From: Alphaproteobacteria bacterium
GTDB lineage: Bacteria > Pseudomonadota > Alphaproteobacteria > Micropepsales > Micropepsaceae
Length of the DNA: 64,000 nt
Direction of reading: 5' to 3'
Assembly (NCBI GenBank): GCA_016124635.1
Contig: WGNJ01000018.1
Location: 62,001-126,000, forward strand
Both the position numbers and the translations under genes were made by a program. The notes under the pieces were generated by a model. That model made no database searches and was not told where the DNA came from. It saw only the letters and a program-made list of their open reading frames with translations. How positions within the stretch are numbered: the first letter of the stretch is position 1; the number at the start of each line of letters is the position of its first letter. Shown one piece after another: positions 7,641 through 16,717 of this stretch.

Positions 7641-10600
7641 ATGCAAAAACCAACTCTGGATTGGAACTCTATCCGCCCCCTAAACGGTGGGCGAGACAAG
7701 GGTTTCGAAGAGCTCTGCGCTCAAATTGCCCGCACTGAACGACCAAACAATTCTCAATTTGTTCGAAAGGGTACGCCAGACGCCGGCGTGGAATGTTACG
7801 CAGTTATGGACGATGGGTCCGAGTGGGGGTGGCAAGCAAAATACTTCGATACGGTTGGTGACCCGCAATGGGCACAAATCGACAAATCGGTCACGGCCGC
7901 AATTGCCAAGCATCCGCGTCTGACAAAGTACTTCATCTGCCTACCGCTTGACCTGCCAGACGCTCGCATCCAAGGGCAAATGTCTGCCAAGGAGCGTTGG
8001 GATGCTCGCGTCGAGAAGTGGAGCAATCAAGCGGCTGGAGCAGGACGAGAAATCGAGTTCATCTGTTGGGGCAGTCACGAATTACTGCAAATCCTGTCAA
8101 AACCTTCCAATGTTGGTCGCATACGGTTTTGGTTTGATGCGACGCGTTTTGATGAGGCATGGTTCGACGCGCGGCGTGACGAAGCTCTGACGACTGCAGG
8201 ACCAAGATACACCCCGGAAGTTCATGTCGATTTGCCAATCGCAACTGAGTTTGACGCGATAGGCCGAACGCCTCAATTTTTTGATCGACTGCGGACGTTA
8301 GCTCGAGGAATTCGCCAAAAGAAACGATGGGTACCATTCTCCGAGCTTCGGTCATTGAACGATGCTGTAGCAAGCTCGGCAAAGACAGCAGATTCCACCG
8401 TCGAGGAGGTGCTGGAACGGATAGCTAGCATTGAAGATCAGCCGACCGGCGACCTACACCTCAACGCCATACTTGAAGTTGGGCGAGCAGCGGAAGAGGC
8501 AGTAGATTCGCTTGGTTCGATATTTGATGAGTTTCAACGAAACCAAACCAAGGTCGAAGATACGAAGAAGAGGACCGCTACCGGTCACGATCCGTTGAGA
8601 GATGCCTGGTACGGGATAAGCCGACTATCAAGTGAGCTGCGCTCCGCGAACGAAGCGCTTGACCACGCGACGAAAACCATTGCCGCACCTATTGTCGCTC
8701 TACGCGGTCGAGCGGGCACAGGCAAAACGCACCTGCTTTGCGATGTTGCAAAACGTCGATTGTCGCGAGGCCTCCCCACCATCCTGCTAATGGGGCAGCG
8801 TTTCATCAGCGCTGACGCACCGTGGACGCAGGCGATGCAGCAACTAGACCTGCCAGGAATTTCTGCCGATGAATTCGTAGGGGCGCTGGAAGCGGCCGCG
8901 CAAGCAGTGAACTCGCGCGCGATCCTAATTGTCGACGCAATAAATGAAGGTAATGGTCGAAACGTTTGGCCGGCGCATCTCGGAGCTTTTCTCACACAAC
9001 TTGAACGGTCAGACTGGATCTCGACGGTTTTGTCCATTCGTTCATCGTACGAGGACGTGATCATTCCGGAAGAAATACGCTCGCGCATCGTATCAATTAC
9101 TCATCAAGGGTTCGCGGACCACGAATACGACGCCACGAAGATCTTCTTTGCCCACTACGGACTTGAGTTGCCCTCAACGCCGCTCCTTGCTCCGGAATTT
9201 CGGAATCCGCTGTTCCTAAAGGCACTTTGCTCAGGTCTCTCCGCAGTTGGCGAGCGGCGGCTACCGCGAGGAATGCACGGCACGACGGCAATCTTGGATA
9301 TCTTTCTTCGTGCGGTGAATAAGAAGCTAGCCGTTGATCTGGGCTACGACCCCAAATCGGAGTTGGTACAAAAAGCCCTCCAAAGGATCGCTGAAGAGTT
9401 TGCTCAAACGCGCAAACGATGGCTGACCTTGGATCACGCAAAATCTTTAGTCGACACGCTTCTTGCTGGCAGAGAGTACGAGCGGAGCCTCTATCGTGGA
9501 CTGATCGTCGAAGGCATCTTGGCAGAAGACAGATACCGACATGAGGGTCGCGCACGCGATATGGTGTTTGTCAGCTATGAGCGGTTTGCAGACTACGCGG
9601 TCGCCAAGGTTTTGCTCGATGCACACCTCGATCTGAAGGAGCCTGCGGCATCATTTGCGAAGGGCGGACCGTTAGCTTTCCTTCAGGACAAGTCTTCGGA
9701 CACAGCGCCGGGACTAATTGAAGCTCTGTGCGTCTATGTTCCTGAACGCACAGGCTTAGAGTTCGCCGATCTCGCCCCGAATGTGCCCGATCGCTGGGTG
9801 TTAAAAGAAGGCTTCCGGCAGAGCCTAGTTTGGCGCTCATACAAAGCGTTTAGCGATGCTACGACAGCGGCAATGAGCCGCCTAGAAGAAGACGAAGACG
9901 ATCAGCGAGCTACTCTTGAAGTCCTGGTGACCGTCGCAACTCTTCCCGAGCACCCGTTGAATGCGAACTTTCTAGATTTAACCCTGCGCAAAAGCGCCAT
10001 GCCAGAGCGTGATGCGTGGTGGAGCATTTGCATCTTCAAAGCTTGGGATACTAACAGTGCGGTCGATCGATTGGTGGATTGGGCAATCAATATTAACAGC
10101 GAAACCACGATCGCCGCTGAGGTGGTTATTCTTGCCGCCACTGCCTTGTCGTGGTTTCTAACAACGTCACATCGTTTCCTGAGAGATCGGGCTACCAAAG
10201 CCGTTGTGAATCTGCTCACGGGTCGGCTGGACGCTGCGAGGGCAATTGTCGAGCGTTTTGCCAGCGTAGACGACCCATACGTCTTGGAGCGAGTTTACGC
10301 TGCAGCCTACGGCGTCTCCCTCAGAAGTCGGGATAAGCAAGCTGTGGGCGCGCTTGCGACGTCCGTATTCAATCATGTGTTTCGAGCAGGCCGGCCGCCG
10401 GCCCACATTCTCCTTCGCGACTACGCAAGGGGTGTCATTGAGAGGGCAGTTGTCCTGGGCAATACGGTCACAACGGATTTGGCCGCCATCCGCCCGCCAT
10501 ACCAAAGCACGTGGCCGAAAATTCCTAGCGAAGACGAAATCAAGTCGCTCACCCCAGATTGGTCGACGCTCAAGAAGGGCAGCCCTGAGTGGGCGCGCCA

Positions 10601-12287
10601 CTCAATTTCGAACTCCGTTTTGAACGATGATTTTGCAAGCTACGTGATAGGAACCAACTCCAGTCGCACGCACTGGCTATCGGTTGAGCTTAGCGAACCG
10701 CCCTGGCGACCGGAACCAAGCCCTCAGCAACAACTTGATAGCTTTGGCACGCAAGTAACTGCTGCCGAGTTGCCTGCGTGGCGCGCCTTCGAGGAGGCCG
10801 ACCGCGAGCTTCAAGCCATACCATCTGAATTGATTACCGATTGGGAAGACGCCATCGATGGCAGTGACGATACTCAGAGCAAAAGAAAAAAGCTGAGTTT
10901 TTGGTTCGAAAAAAGGTCACCAAGGCTTAAAGAAATAGAAGGCCGAAGAACAACGGCGCTCGCAAACTATTACGCAGTCGCAACGGAGGAGCATCAGAAG
11001 CGCCTCGCCGCTCTTTTGTCCGCCAGGGAGACATACCATAAGCCACTTCCACCCCGCTTCGATCTGAAGGTAGTACAACGATATATTTTGTGGCGCGTGT
11101 TCGATTTGGGGTGGACCGTCGAGCGCTTCGGATACTTTGATCGGCATTATGCAGACCGTTATTCGCACGGCCGCGCTGCTAAGAAGCCGGAACGCATTGG
11201 TAAGAAATACCAGTGGATTGCGTACCATGAGATTTCCGCGCTGATCGCAGATCACTTTCAATACCGCGAGGAATTTGGCAACGACGTCGATGGAGACCAT
11301 CAATACGAAGGCCCATGGCAGGACAGCTTTCGAGACATCGATCCGTCATGCACCCTTCGCTCCCTTCCAGGCGGCACCTCCTGGGAAGGCCACTCTTCCT
11401 CTTGGTGGGGCCCTTTGGATTTCACTGACTGGGGTGATCCGGCCGATCCAGCTGAATGGGCACTGAAGCATTCGAACCTTCCGAGAGTTGATCAGCTCCT
11501 GTTGGTCACCAATCCGACCGACAATACTCGCTGGCTCAATTGCGCGGGATATTTTAGTTGGCACCAGAAGGCTCCCGCTGATCGGGAAACGAGTGACGTG
11601 GAGCGACGTCAACTTTGGTATCTCTCATATGGATACCTATTGCGTGCTCAGGATACCGCCGCCTTCCTTGATTGGGCGATGGCAACTGATTTTTGGGGCC
11701 GGTGGATGCCAGAACCGCCCGAGGTCTACCGGATGTTCTTGGGCGAGTATCCGTGGGCACCTGCCGCAACCCACTTTCGTAGACCTTACTACGGCGACCA
11801 CGGTTGGACCCAGCCGAACAACGACTGTCCGGTCAAATTGCGAACACTTGCGTTCGAGTACGCCAAAGAGTCGAATAGTTTTGATTGTTCAGTCGACGAC
11901 TCCTATACGTTGAGGCTTCCGGCGTCGGAAATTATTAGTAGCTTGCAGTTGCAATGGACCGGAAACGGCGCCGACTTCGTCGATGCAACGGGAACGCTAG
12001 TATCGACTGACCCAACAGCCCACTCGGTAGGGCCGAACGCGCTACTATTTCGGGAGGACGAGATCCTGAAGTTTCTTGATCAGCAGTCACTGGGGATTTG
12101 TTGGACAGTAATTGGTGAGAAGATGGTCGTCCCGAGAGGGCTCAGTGGCGGACCTTATATTCCGAGGCTCCGGACGATTGGCGCTTACAGTTACTCCAAC
12201 GGAGTTCTCGCCGGCTTTATTAAATACCTTCGTGACGAGCCACGCACACCCAATCACAACAATGTTCTGCACATTTCGCGACTCTAA
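7641..12287 (+). CDS. Avs4-like anti-phage STAND NTPase with N-terminal Mrr-like nuclease
   Basis: A 1548-residue single-gene defence candidate. The head (residues 1-150) has FEELC near 22-26, then Asp47, Glu51 and the QAK triad at 65-67, the D/E...QxK pattern of Mrr-type PD-(D/E)xK nucleases. A linker with predicted helices leads to a P-loop NTPase with Walker A GRAGTGKTH (356-364) and Walker B ILIVDAINEG (about 428-437, Asp432). FVSYERFADYAVAK near 642 resembles the winged-helix end of STAND modules. The remaining roughly 850 residues contain ERIGKKYQWIAYHE (about 1184) and a Trp-rich region near 1250-1400. Domain order and length fit Avs4, whose C-terminal half senses the phage portal protein and whose nuclease then degrades DNA (recalled family knowledge, not searched). 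ATG 7641 was preferred to TTG 7614 because the family-like start follows it. GC is visibly lower than in both neighbours, suggesting transfer. No partner gene was seen. Confidence 0.75.
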   Translation: MQKPTLDWNSIRPLNGGRDKGFEELCAQIARTERPNNSQFVRKGTPDAGVECYAVMDDGSEWGWQAKYFDTVGDPQWAQIDKSVTAAIAKHPRLTKYFICLPLDLPDARIQGQMSAKERWDARVEKWSNQAAGAGREIEFICWGSHELLQILSKPSNVGRIRFWFDATRFDEAWFDARRDEALTTAGPRYTPEVHVDLPIATEFDAIGRTPQFFDRLRTLARGIRQKKRWVPFSELRSLNDAVASSAKTADSTVEEVLERIASIEDQPTGDLHLNAILEVGRAAEEAVDSLGSIFDEFQRNQTKVEDTKKRTATGHDPLRDAWYGISRLSSELRSANEALDHATKTIAAPIVALRGRAGTGKTHLLCDVAKRRLSRGLPTILLMGQRFISADAPWTQAMQQLDLPGISADEFVGALEAAAQAVNSRAILIVDAINEGNGRNVWPAHLGAFLTQLERSDWISTVLSIRSSYEDVIIPEEIRSRIVSITHQGFADHEYDATKIFFAHYGLELPSTPLLAPEFRNPLFLKALCSGLSAVGERRLPRGMHGTTAILDIFLRAVNKKLAVDLGYDPKSELVQKALQRIAEEFAQTRKRWLTLDHAKSLVDTLLAGREYERSLYRGLIVEGILAEDRYRHEGRARDMVFVSYERFADYAVAKVLLDAHLDLKEPAASFAKGGPLAFLQDKSSDTAPGLIEALCVYVPERTGLEFADLAPNVPDRWVLKEGFRQSLVWRSYKAFSDATTAAMSRLEEDEDDQRATLEVLVTVATLPEHPLNANFLDLTLRKSAMPERDAWWSICIFKAWDTNSAVDRLVDWAININSETTIAAEVVILAATALSWFLTTSHRFLRDRATKAVVNLLTGRLDAARAIVERFASVDDPYVLERVYAAAYGVSLRSRDKQAVGALATSVFNHVFRAGRPPAHILLRDYARGVIERAVVLGNTVTTDLAAIRPPYQSTWPKIPSEDEIKSLTPDWSTLKKGSPEWARHSISNSVLNDDFASYVIGTNSSRTHWLSVELSEPPWRPEPSPQQQLDSFGTQVTAAELPAWRAFEEADRELQAIPSELITDWEDAIDGSDDTQSKRKKLSFWFEKRSPRLKEIEGRRTTALANYYAVATEEHQKRLAALLSARETYHKPLPPRFDLKVVQRYILWRVFDLGWTVERFGYFDRHYADRYSHGRAAKKPERIGKKYQWIAYHEISALIADHFQYREEFGNDVDGDHQYEGPWQDSFRDIDPSCTLRSLPGGTSWEGHSSSWWGPLDFTDWGDPADPAEWALKHSNLPRVDQLLLVTNPTDNTRWLNCAGYFSWHQKAPADRETSDVERRQLWYLSYGYLLRAQDTAAFLDWAMATDFWGRWMPEPPEVYRMFLGEYPWAPAATHFRRPYYGDHGWTQPNNDCPVKLRTLAFEYAKESNSFDCSVDDSYTLRLPASEIISSLQLQWTGNGADFVDATGTLVSTDPTAHSVGPNALLFREDEILKFLDQQSLGICWTVIGEKMVVPRGLSGGPYIPRLRTIGAYSYSNGVLAGFIKYLRDEPRTPNHNNVLHISRL

Positions 12288-12479
12288 TTCGGCTTTACGA
12301 TGAAATTGACAAATCCGCAACCTTGTATATAATTTTGAATTGTCGCTTTACGAAGCGTCTGCTCTTTGACAAGTGAATAGGTGCCGGTGAACCCGCTCGA
12401 GGCTTTGCCTCCCGCGTACGGGAATGCGGATGGTTTTGCTAGTTCTGTCGGTGTTTTCGGGACGCCCGGTCACGCCATC

Positions 12480-12547
12480 CCTGTGCATACACATGTGTGA
12501 GGATATGTAGCGGATGAAATGGCGGAAGACCGCCAATGTAGCGGATA
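12480..12547 (-). repeat. Dispersed intergenic element, copy 1
   Basis: Read on the minus strand, this block starts TATCCGCTACAT, passes through CCGCC and a second ATCCGCTACAT, and ends with a 25-base stretch (12480-12504) identical to 46402-46426. That stretch contains the dyad ACACATGTGT and ends TATGCACAGG. Overall the two blocks (68 and 69 bases) are about 80 percent identical by hand alignment, and both are preceded by a pyrimidine-rich run containing seven (here) or six consecutive Cs. It does not resemble the REP units. Its role is unknown; it may be a small non-autonomous repeat or a regulatory site. Confidence 0.75.
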
Positions 12548-12720
12548 AACGGGGGGGTTGGTGCGAAAATCGCAACTCGTGCGTGTGTGTGGTGGCGTGG
12601 CGGCGGCCGTGATGCGGCTTGAAACGCGCGGATGTGGCGTTTGTGAGAGCTTCATCCGTCACGCGTGCGAGCTTTGTGACGGCGATTGCTCAGCGATTTC
12701 AATGACGTGACGCTGTGTGA

Positions 12721-13902
<1,182 letters not shown>

Positions 13903-13947
13903 CGCGGTGGCTTAGCGGCGTTTGCGTTCGTCTCGATAGAGAGCTGG

Positions 13948-14093
13948 TACCGCCCCCGCTGCTTGTCATCCCGGATCTAGGCGAGCCCGAACGCTTCTTT
14001 GCGTTCGGCGCGCTCGGGGGGGTCTGTTACCGCCCCCGCTGCTTGTCATCCCGGATCTAGGCGAGCCCGAACGCATCTTTGCGTTCGGCGCGC
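13948..14093. repeat. Two tandem 66-bp direct repeats (80-bp period)
   Basis: Copies at 13948-14013 and 14028-14093 begin TACCGCCCCCGCTGC and end GCGTTCGGCGCGC; they differ at one base (TTC versus ATC) by eye. Each contains GTCATCCCGG and a hairpin GAACGC-TTCTTT-GCGTTC (ATCTTT in the second copy), which could act as weak bidirectional terminators after the monooxygenase gene. The 14-base spacer differs from the repeat. Confidence 0.9.
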
Positions 14094-14262
14094 GAGCCTT
14101 GAGTCCGGGACCTAGGGATCGAATGACGCCGAGCCCGATGCTCCCTGGGTCCCGGCTCTAAGCGTCGCTCTCCGATTGCTGCACAATCGGGCTCCGCTAA
14201 GGCCGGGATGACGATTGTGGGGCGCAATCGGGTGTCGCTAAGGCCGGGATGACAGGCGTGGC
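14094..14262. repeat. Short GGCCGGGATGAC-type repeats downstream of the tandem repeat
   Basis: An 18-base sequence, CGCTAAGGCCGGGATGAC, occurs at 14195-14212 and again at 14236-14253. Its core CCGGGATGAC is the reverse complement of GTCATCCCGG in the tandem repeats just upstream, so the two sets form inverted pairs. Such GTCATCCCGG sequences are a familiar intergenic repeat class in Hyphomicrobiales. No gene is seen between the monooxygenase stop (13902) and the DUF1491 stop (14263) other than these repeats. Confidence 0.7.
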
Positions 14263-14601
14263 TCAGTCGGTCGGTTCGGTCAGAAAATCCCGGCCCTCAC
14301 GGTCCTCGATCTCGACGACCCAGAGATCGGTGTCGCGCGTCCTGGCGCGGGCGATGTAGGCGTCCGCGTCGATCTCCGGCACCAAGTCGGCGCCGGTCGC
14401 CTTGATCCAACGGCGATGACCGTCGCCGCCATAGGCCGACGACCAAACGCGCGCGCGACCGTCGAGCAGCGCGACCTTGATCAGCACGGCGCCGGCGTCG
14501 GCTTCGCCCTTGTGCGCGACGAACGCCGCAGCGCCGTCAAGCTCCACCCGGCGGATCAAAGCGGCGACCCAGATCGATGTCTTGAGACGAGGTTCCATCA
14601 T
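14263..14601 (-). CDS. DUF1491 family protein
   Basis: A 112-residue protein with the typical DUF1491 layout: a start of the form RLKTSIWVAALIRRVE, then HKGEADAGAVLIKVALLDG, a variable middle, and the acidic end of the domain (DLWVVEIEDREGRDFL). The family is alphaproteobacterial, cytoplasmic and of unknown function. Two adjacent ATG codons (14601 and 14598) could serve as start. The longer upstream open frame is a composition artefact that runs into the divergent glycosyltransferase-like gene. About 115 bases separate it from that gene's likely start, room for two promoters. Confidence 0.85.
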   Translation of the reverse strand: MMEPRLKTSIWVAALIRRVELDGAAAFVAHKGEADAGAVLIKVALLDGRARVWSSAYGGDGHRRWIKATGADLVPEIDADAYIARARTRDTDLWVVEIEDREGRDFLTEPTD

Positions 14602-14716
14602 GCGAGCGGGAGAATGTACCCGTCTGAGTCCTTTTTGCCACTCGCCGCGCGACTCAACTTGCGATTCCTTAGACGTATCGATTCGTGCATCGCTTGGTTT
14701 TATTGGGGGTGGTTCG

Positions 14717-16717
14717 TTGGTAGGTCGTGGTATTGCGTCTGAGATATCGTCCGCGCGTAACAATTTCGTACCCTTGAAACGGGCGCTCGCCCTCGGCCTC
14801 GGTGCCGGCCTTCTCGTGATCCACCTGATGTGGCGGGTGGACGTAACGCTCGCGGGTCTCCCGCTCTCCGGCCTGACGCTTTCGGTGCTGCTGTTCGCGG
14901 CCGAAAGCTTGGTGACGATCGCGCTCATCGCGGCCGCCCTCGCCGAGATCTTGCCGGCGTCGGTGCGGCCCTTCGGCGTCATACTCGACGAAGACGAATG
15001 GCCGACGGCCGACGTCTTCATTCTCGTGTCGCGGCAGAGCCAAGCGCCGAAGGCGACCTACTCTCTCGCGGCGGCAGCGCAGCTGAACTATCCCAAAGAG
15101 TGCTTGCGTTTGCATCTCGTCGGCATCGACGACGCGGCCGACGGCGTGCCGAGCTTGGTCGCCTTGGCGCAGCGCATGAAGGCGTCATGGCTCGCGGCAT
15201 CACCTGAAGCCACACCCGGCCAAGCGTTGACGGCAGCTCTATCGCGCACCGCCGGCAATCTCGTGCTGGTGCTGAATGCCGGCGAAGCGCCGACGCCCGA
15301 TCTCTTGCGGCGCCTGGCCGGTGAATTCGTCGCCGATCCACGGCTTGCCTTCATCGACGTGCCAACCTTTGCGATCGACGGCGATCCGGTGCTCGCCGAC
15401 ATCGAGGTGTCGCGCCGCGTGCCCGGCGATCCCGGCCACTTCTTCAAATCGTGCCTGAAAGCGATCGGCGTCTTCACCGGCTCATTCGGCACGAGCCGCC
15501 GCACCGTCTGGCAACGCGCGGCGCTTACCGCTTGCGGCAGCTTCTCGCGCTGGGGTCTCGCGCCGGACGCGCTGACGCGCATGCGCGCGGCGGAGACCGG
15601 CTGGCGGCGCGCAGCGACGTCGCGACCGATGATCGCCGCGTTGGCGCCTGAAACCGTTCGCGACTACCTGGCGCAGCGCATGACGCAGCGCGCCAGCATG
15701 GTGGAAGCGGCGCTGGCGCGCGACCCGCTTACGGGTAGCCTGTCATTGCGCGAGCGGCTGGCCTGGCTGCCGTCGCTGTTTGCGGCGGGCCTGCCTGTCG
15801 CGTGGACGCTCATTCTTGCTCTGCCCCCGCTCGCCCTTCTCTTGCAGGTGCCGCTAATTCACGGCGCCAGTCCGCTCGAGGGCGCCGCGATGACGGTCGC
15901 GGGTCTCGTCGTGGCGCTCGGTCTTTCCGGCGCGCTGCATGCGGGGCTCGGCGGCGGCTTCATCGCGATGTGGGCCGAGCTTCTTGAATCGTTGCTCTCG
16001 ATGCCAAGCGTCATTGCGTTGCTCTTAGGCCGGCGCGAAGCGTTGACGCAGAAGCTGAACGTCGATCACGCGAGCAGCCTGCTGATCGTATTGTTTGCGA
16101 TCGGACTTGCGGGAACGACTGCGGGGACCGCCGCCTGGTTCTTGAAGCCGGAGCTGCAGGCGCAAATCGCGCCGCAACTCGCCGCAACGATCCTCTCAGC
16201 CTGCATCCTGGCGCTGCTGCTTGGCGCAATCTCCGAACAGCGCCAACGGCGGCTGTCGCCGCGCGTGTCACGGAAGTTCGAAGCGGAGCTCTTGCTCGGC
16301 GGCCAGCGCTATCGCGGGCACCTTGCCGACATCTCGGTGCACGGCGCGCAGTTCGTCGCTCATGGTCCGATCGACGCGTCCGTCCGCGCCTTCACCGGCA
16401 AGCTGACGCTGACGACCGAAGACAACGTCACCGAGCTTCCGGTGCAGTTGTCGCGCCAGGCCGAGTGCCACGGCAGCTCGGCGTTTGGTCTGTCCTTCAC
16501 CGGCCGTACGGTCGGCGAGTTCGCAACCGTCGTACGGCTCGCGCATCGCTCGACTTCGCGCTACGCCGATTTGTGCGACCGGCGCTCGCGTCCGACCGGC
16601 GCGGCGCGGCTCTTCGCATTGCTGACACTGCGTGGGATCGCCGACCTGTTCCGGAAGCTGAGCGTCCAACCGCGTCAGCGGCTGGCGCCTGCTCCCGCGC
16701 GGAAGCGCTCCGGGTAG
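14717..16717 (+). CDS. BcsA-like membrane protein with degenerate GT2 active site and C-terminal PilZ domain
   Basis: About 666 residues. Two transmembrane segments open the protein (about 20-75), followed by a GT2-like region, four or more membrane helices (about 355-505) and a PilZ-like domain (about 516-615: RVSRKFEAEL...ADISVHGAQF), as in cellulose synthase BcsA. The catalytic motifs are poor. The first Asp pair survives (GIDDAAD, about 138), but the DxD-like motif reads LNAGEAP near 186-191, the TED motif reads APD near 282-284, and QxxRW is replaced by QRMTQ near 320. So it may bind cyclic-di-GMP without making polymer, or be an inactive partner. PilZ usually needs RxxxR; only a partial form (RVSRK) is visible. 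Start uncertain: TTG 14717 after GGGGGTGG is preferred; ATG 14600 would overlap the divergent gene's start. The end overlaps the convergent kinase gene by 43 bases. Confidence 0.7.
   Translation: MVGRGIASEISSARNNFVPLKRALALGLGAGLLVIHLMWRVDVTLAGLPLSGLTLSVLLFAAESLVTIALIAAALAEILPASVRPFGVILDEDEWPTADVFILVSRQSQAPKATYSLAAAAQLNYPKECLRLHLVGIDDAADGVPSLVALAQRMKASWLAASPEATPGQALTAALSRTAGNLVLVLNAGEAPTPDLLRRLAGEFVADPRLAFIDVPTFAIDGDPVLADIEVSRRVPGDPGHFFKSCLKAIGVFTGSFGTSRRTVWQRAALTACGSFSRWGLAPDALTRMRAAETGWRRAATSRPMIAALAPETVRDYLAQRMTQRASMVEAALARDPLTGSLSLRERLAWLPSLFAAGLPVAWTLILALPPLALLLQVPLIHGASPLEGAAMTVAGLVVALGLSGALHAGLGGGFIAMWAELLESLLSMPSVIALLLGRREALTQKLNVDHASSLLIVLFAIGLAGTTAGTAAWFLKPELQAQIAPQLAATILSACILALLLGAISEQRQRRLSPRVSRKFEAELLLGGQRYRGHLADISVHGAQFVAHGPIDASVRAFTGKLTLTTEDNVTELPVQLSRQAECHGSSAFGLSFTGRTVGEFATVVRLAHRSTSRYADLCDRRSRPTGAARLFALLTLRGIADLFRKLSVQPRQRLAPAPARKRSG

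Noticed and set aside
12348-12662. Minus-strand ORF of 104 codons downstream of the Avs4-like gene
   Set aside because: It overlies the dispersed element, has low-complexity Thr/His/Arg content and no family-like features.
14477-14716. Upstream extension of the BcsA-like gene to ATG 14477 or 14600
   Set aside because: It would overlap the divergent DUF1491 gene or its start, and the added residues are Ser/Cys/Arg-rich, unlike a signal or membrane segment.
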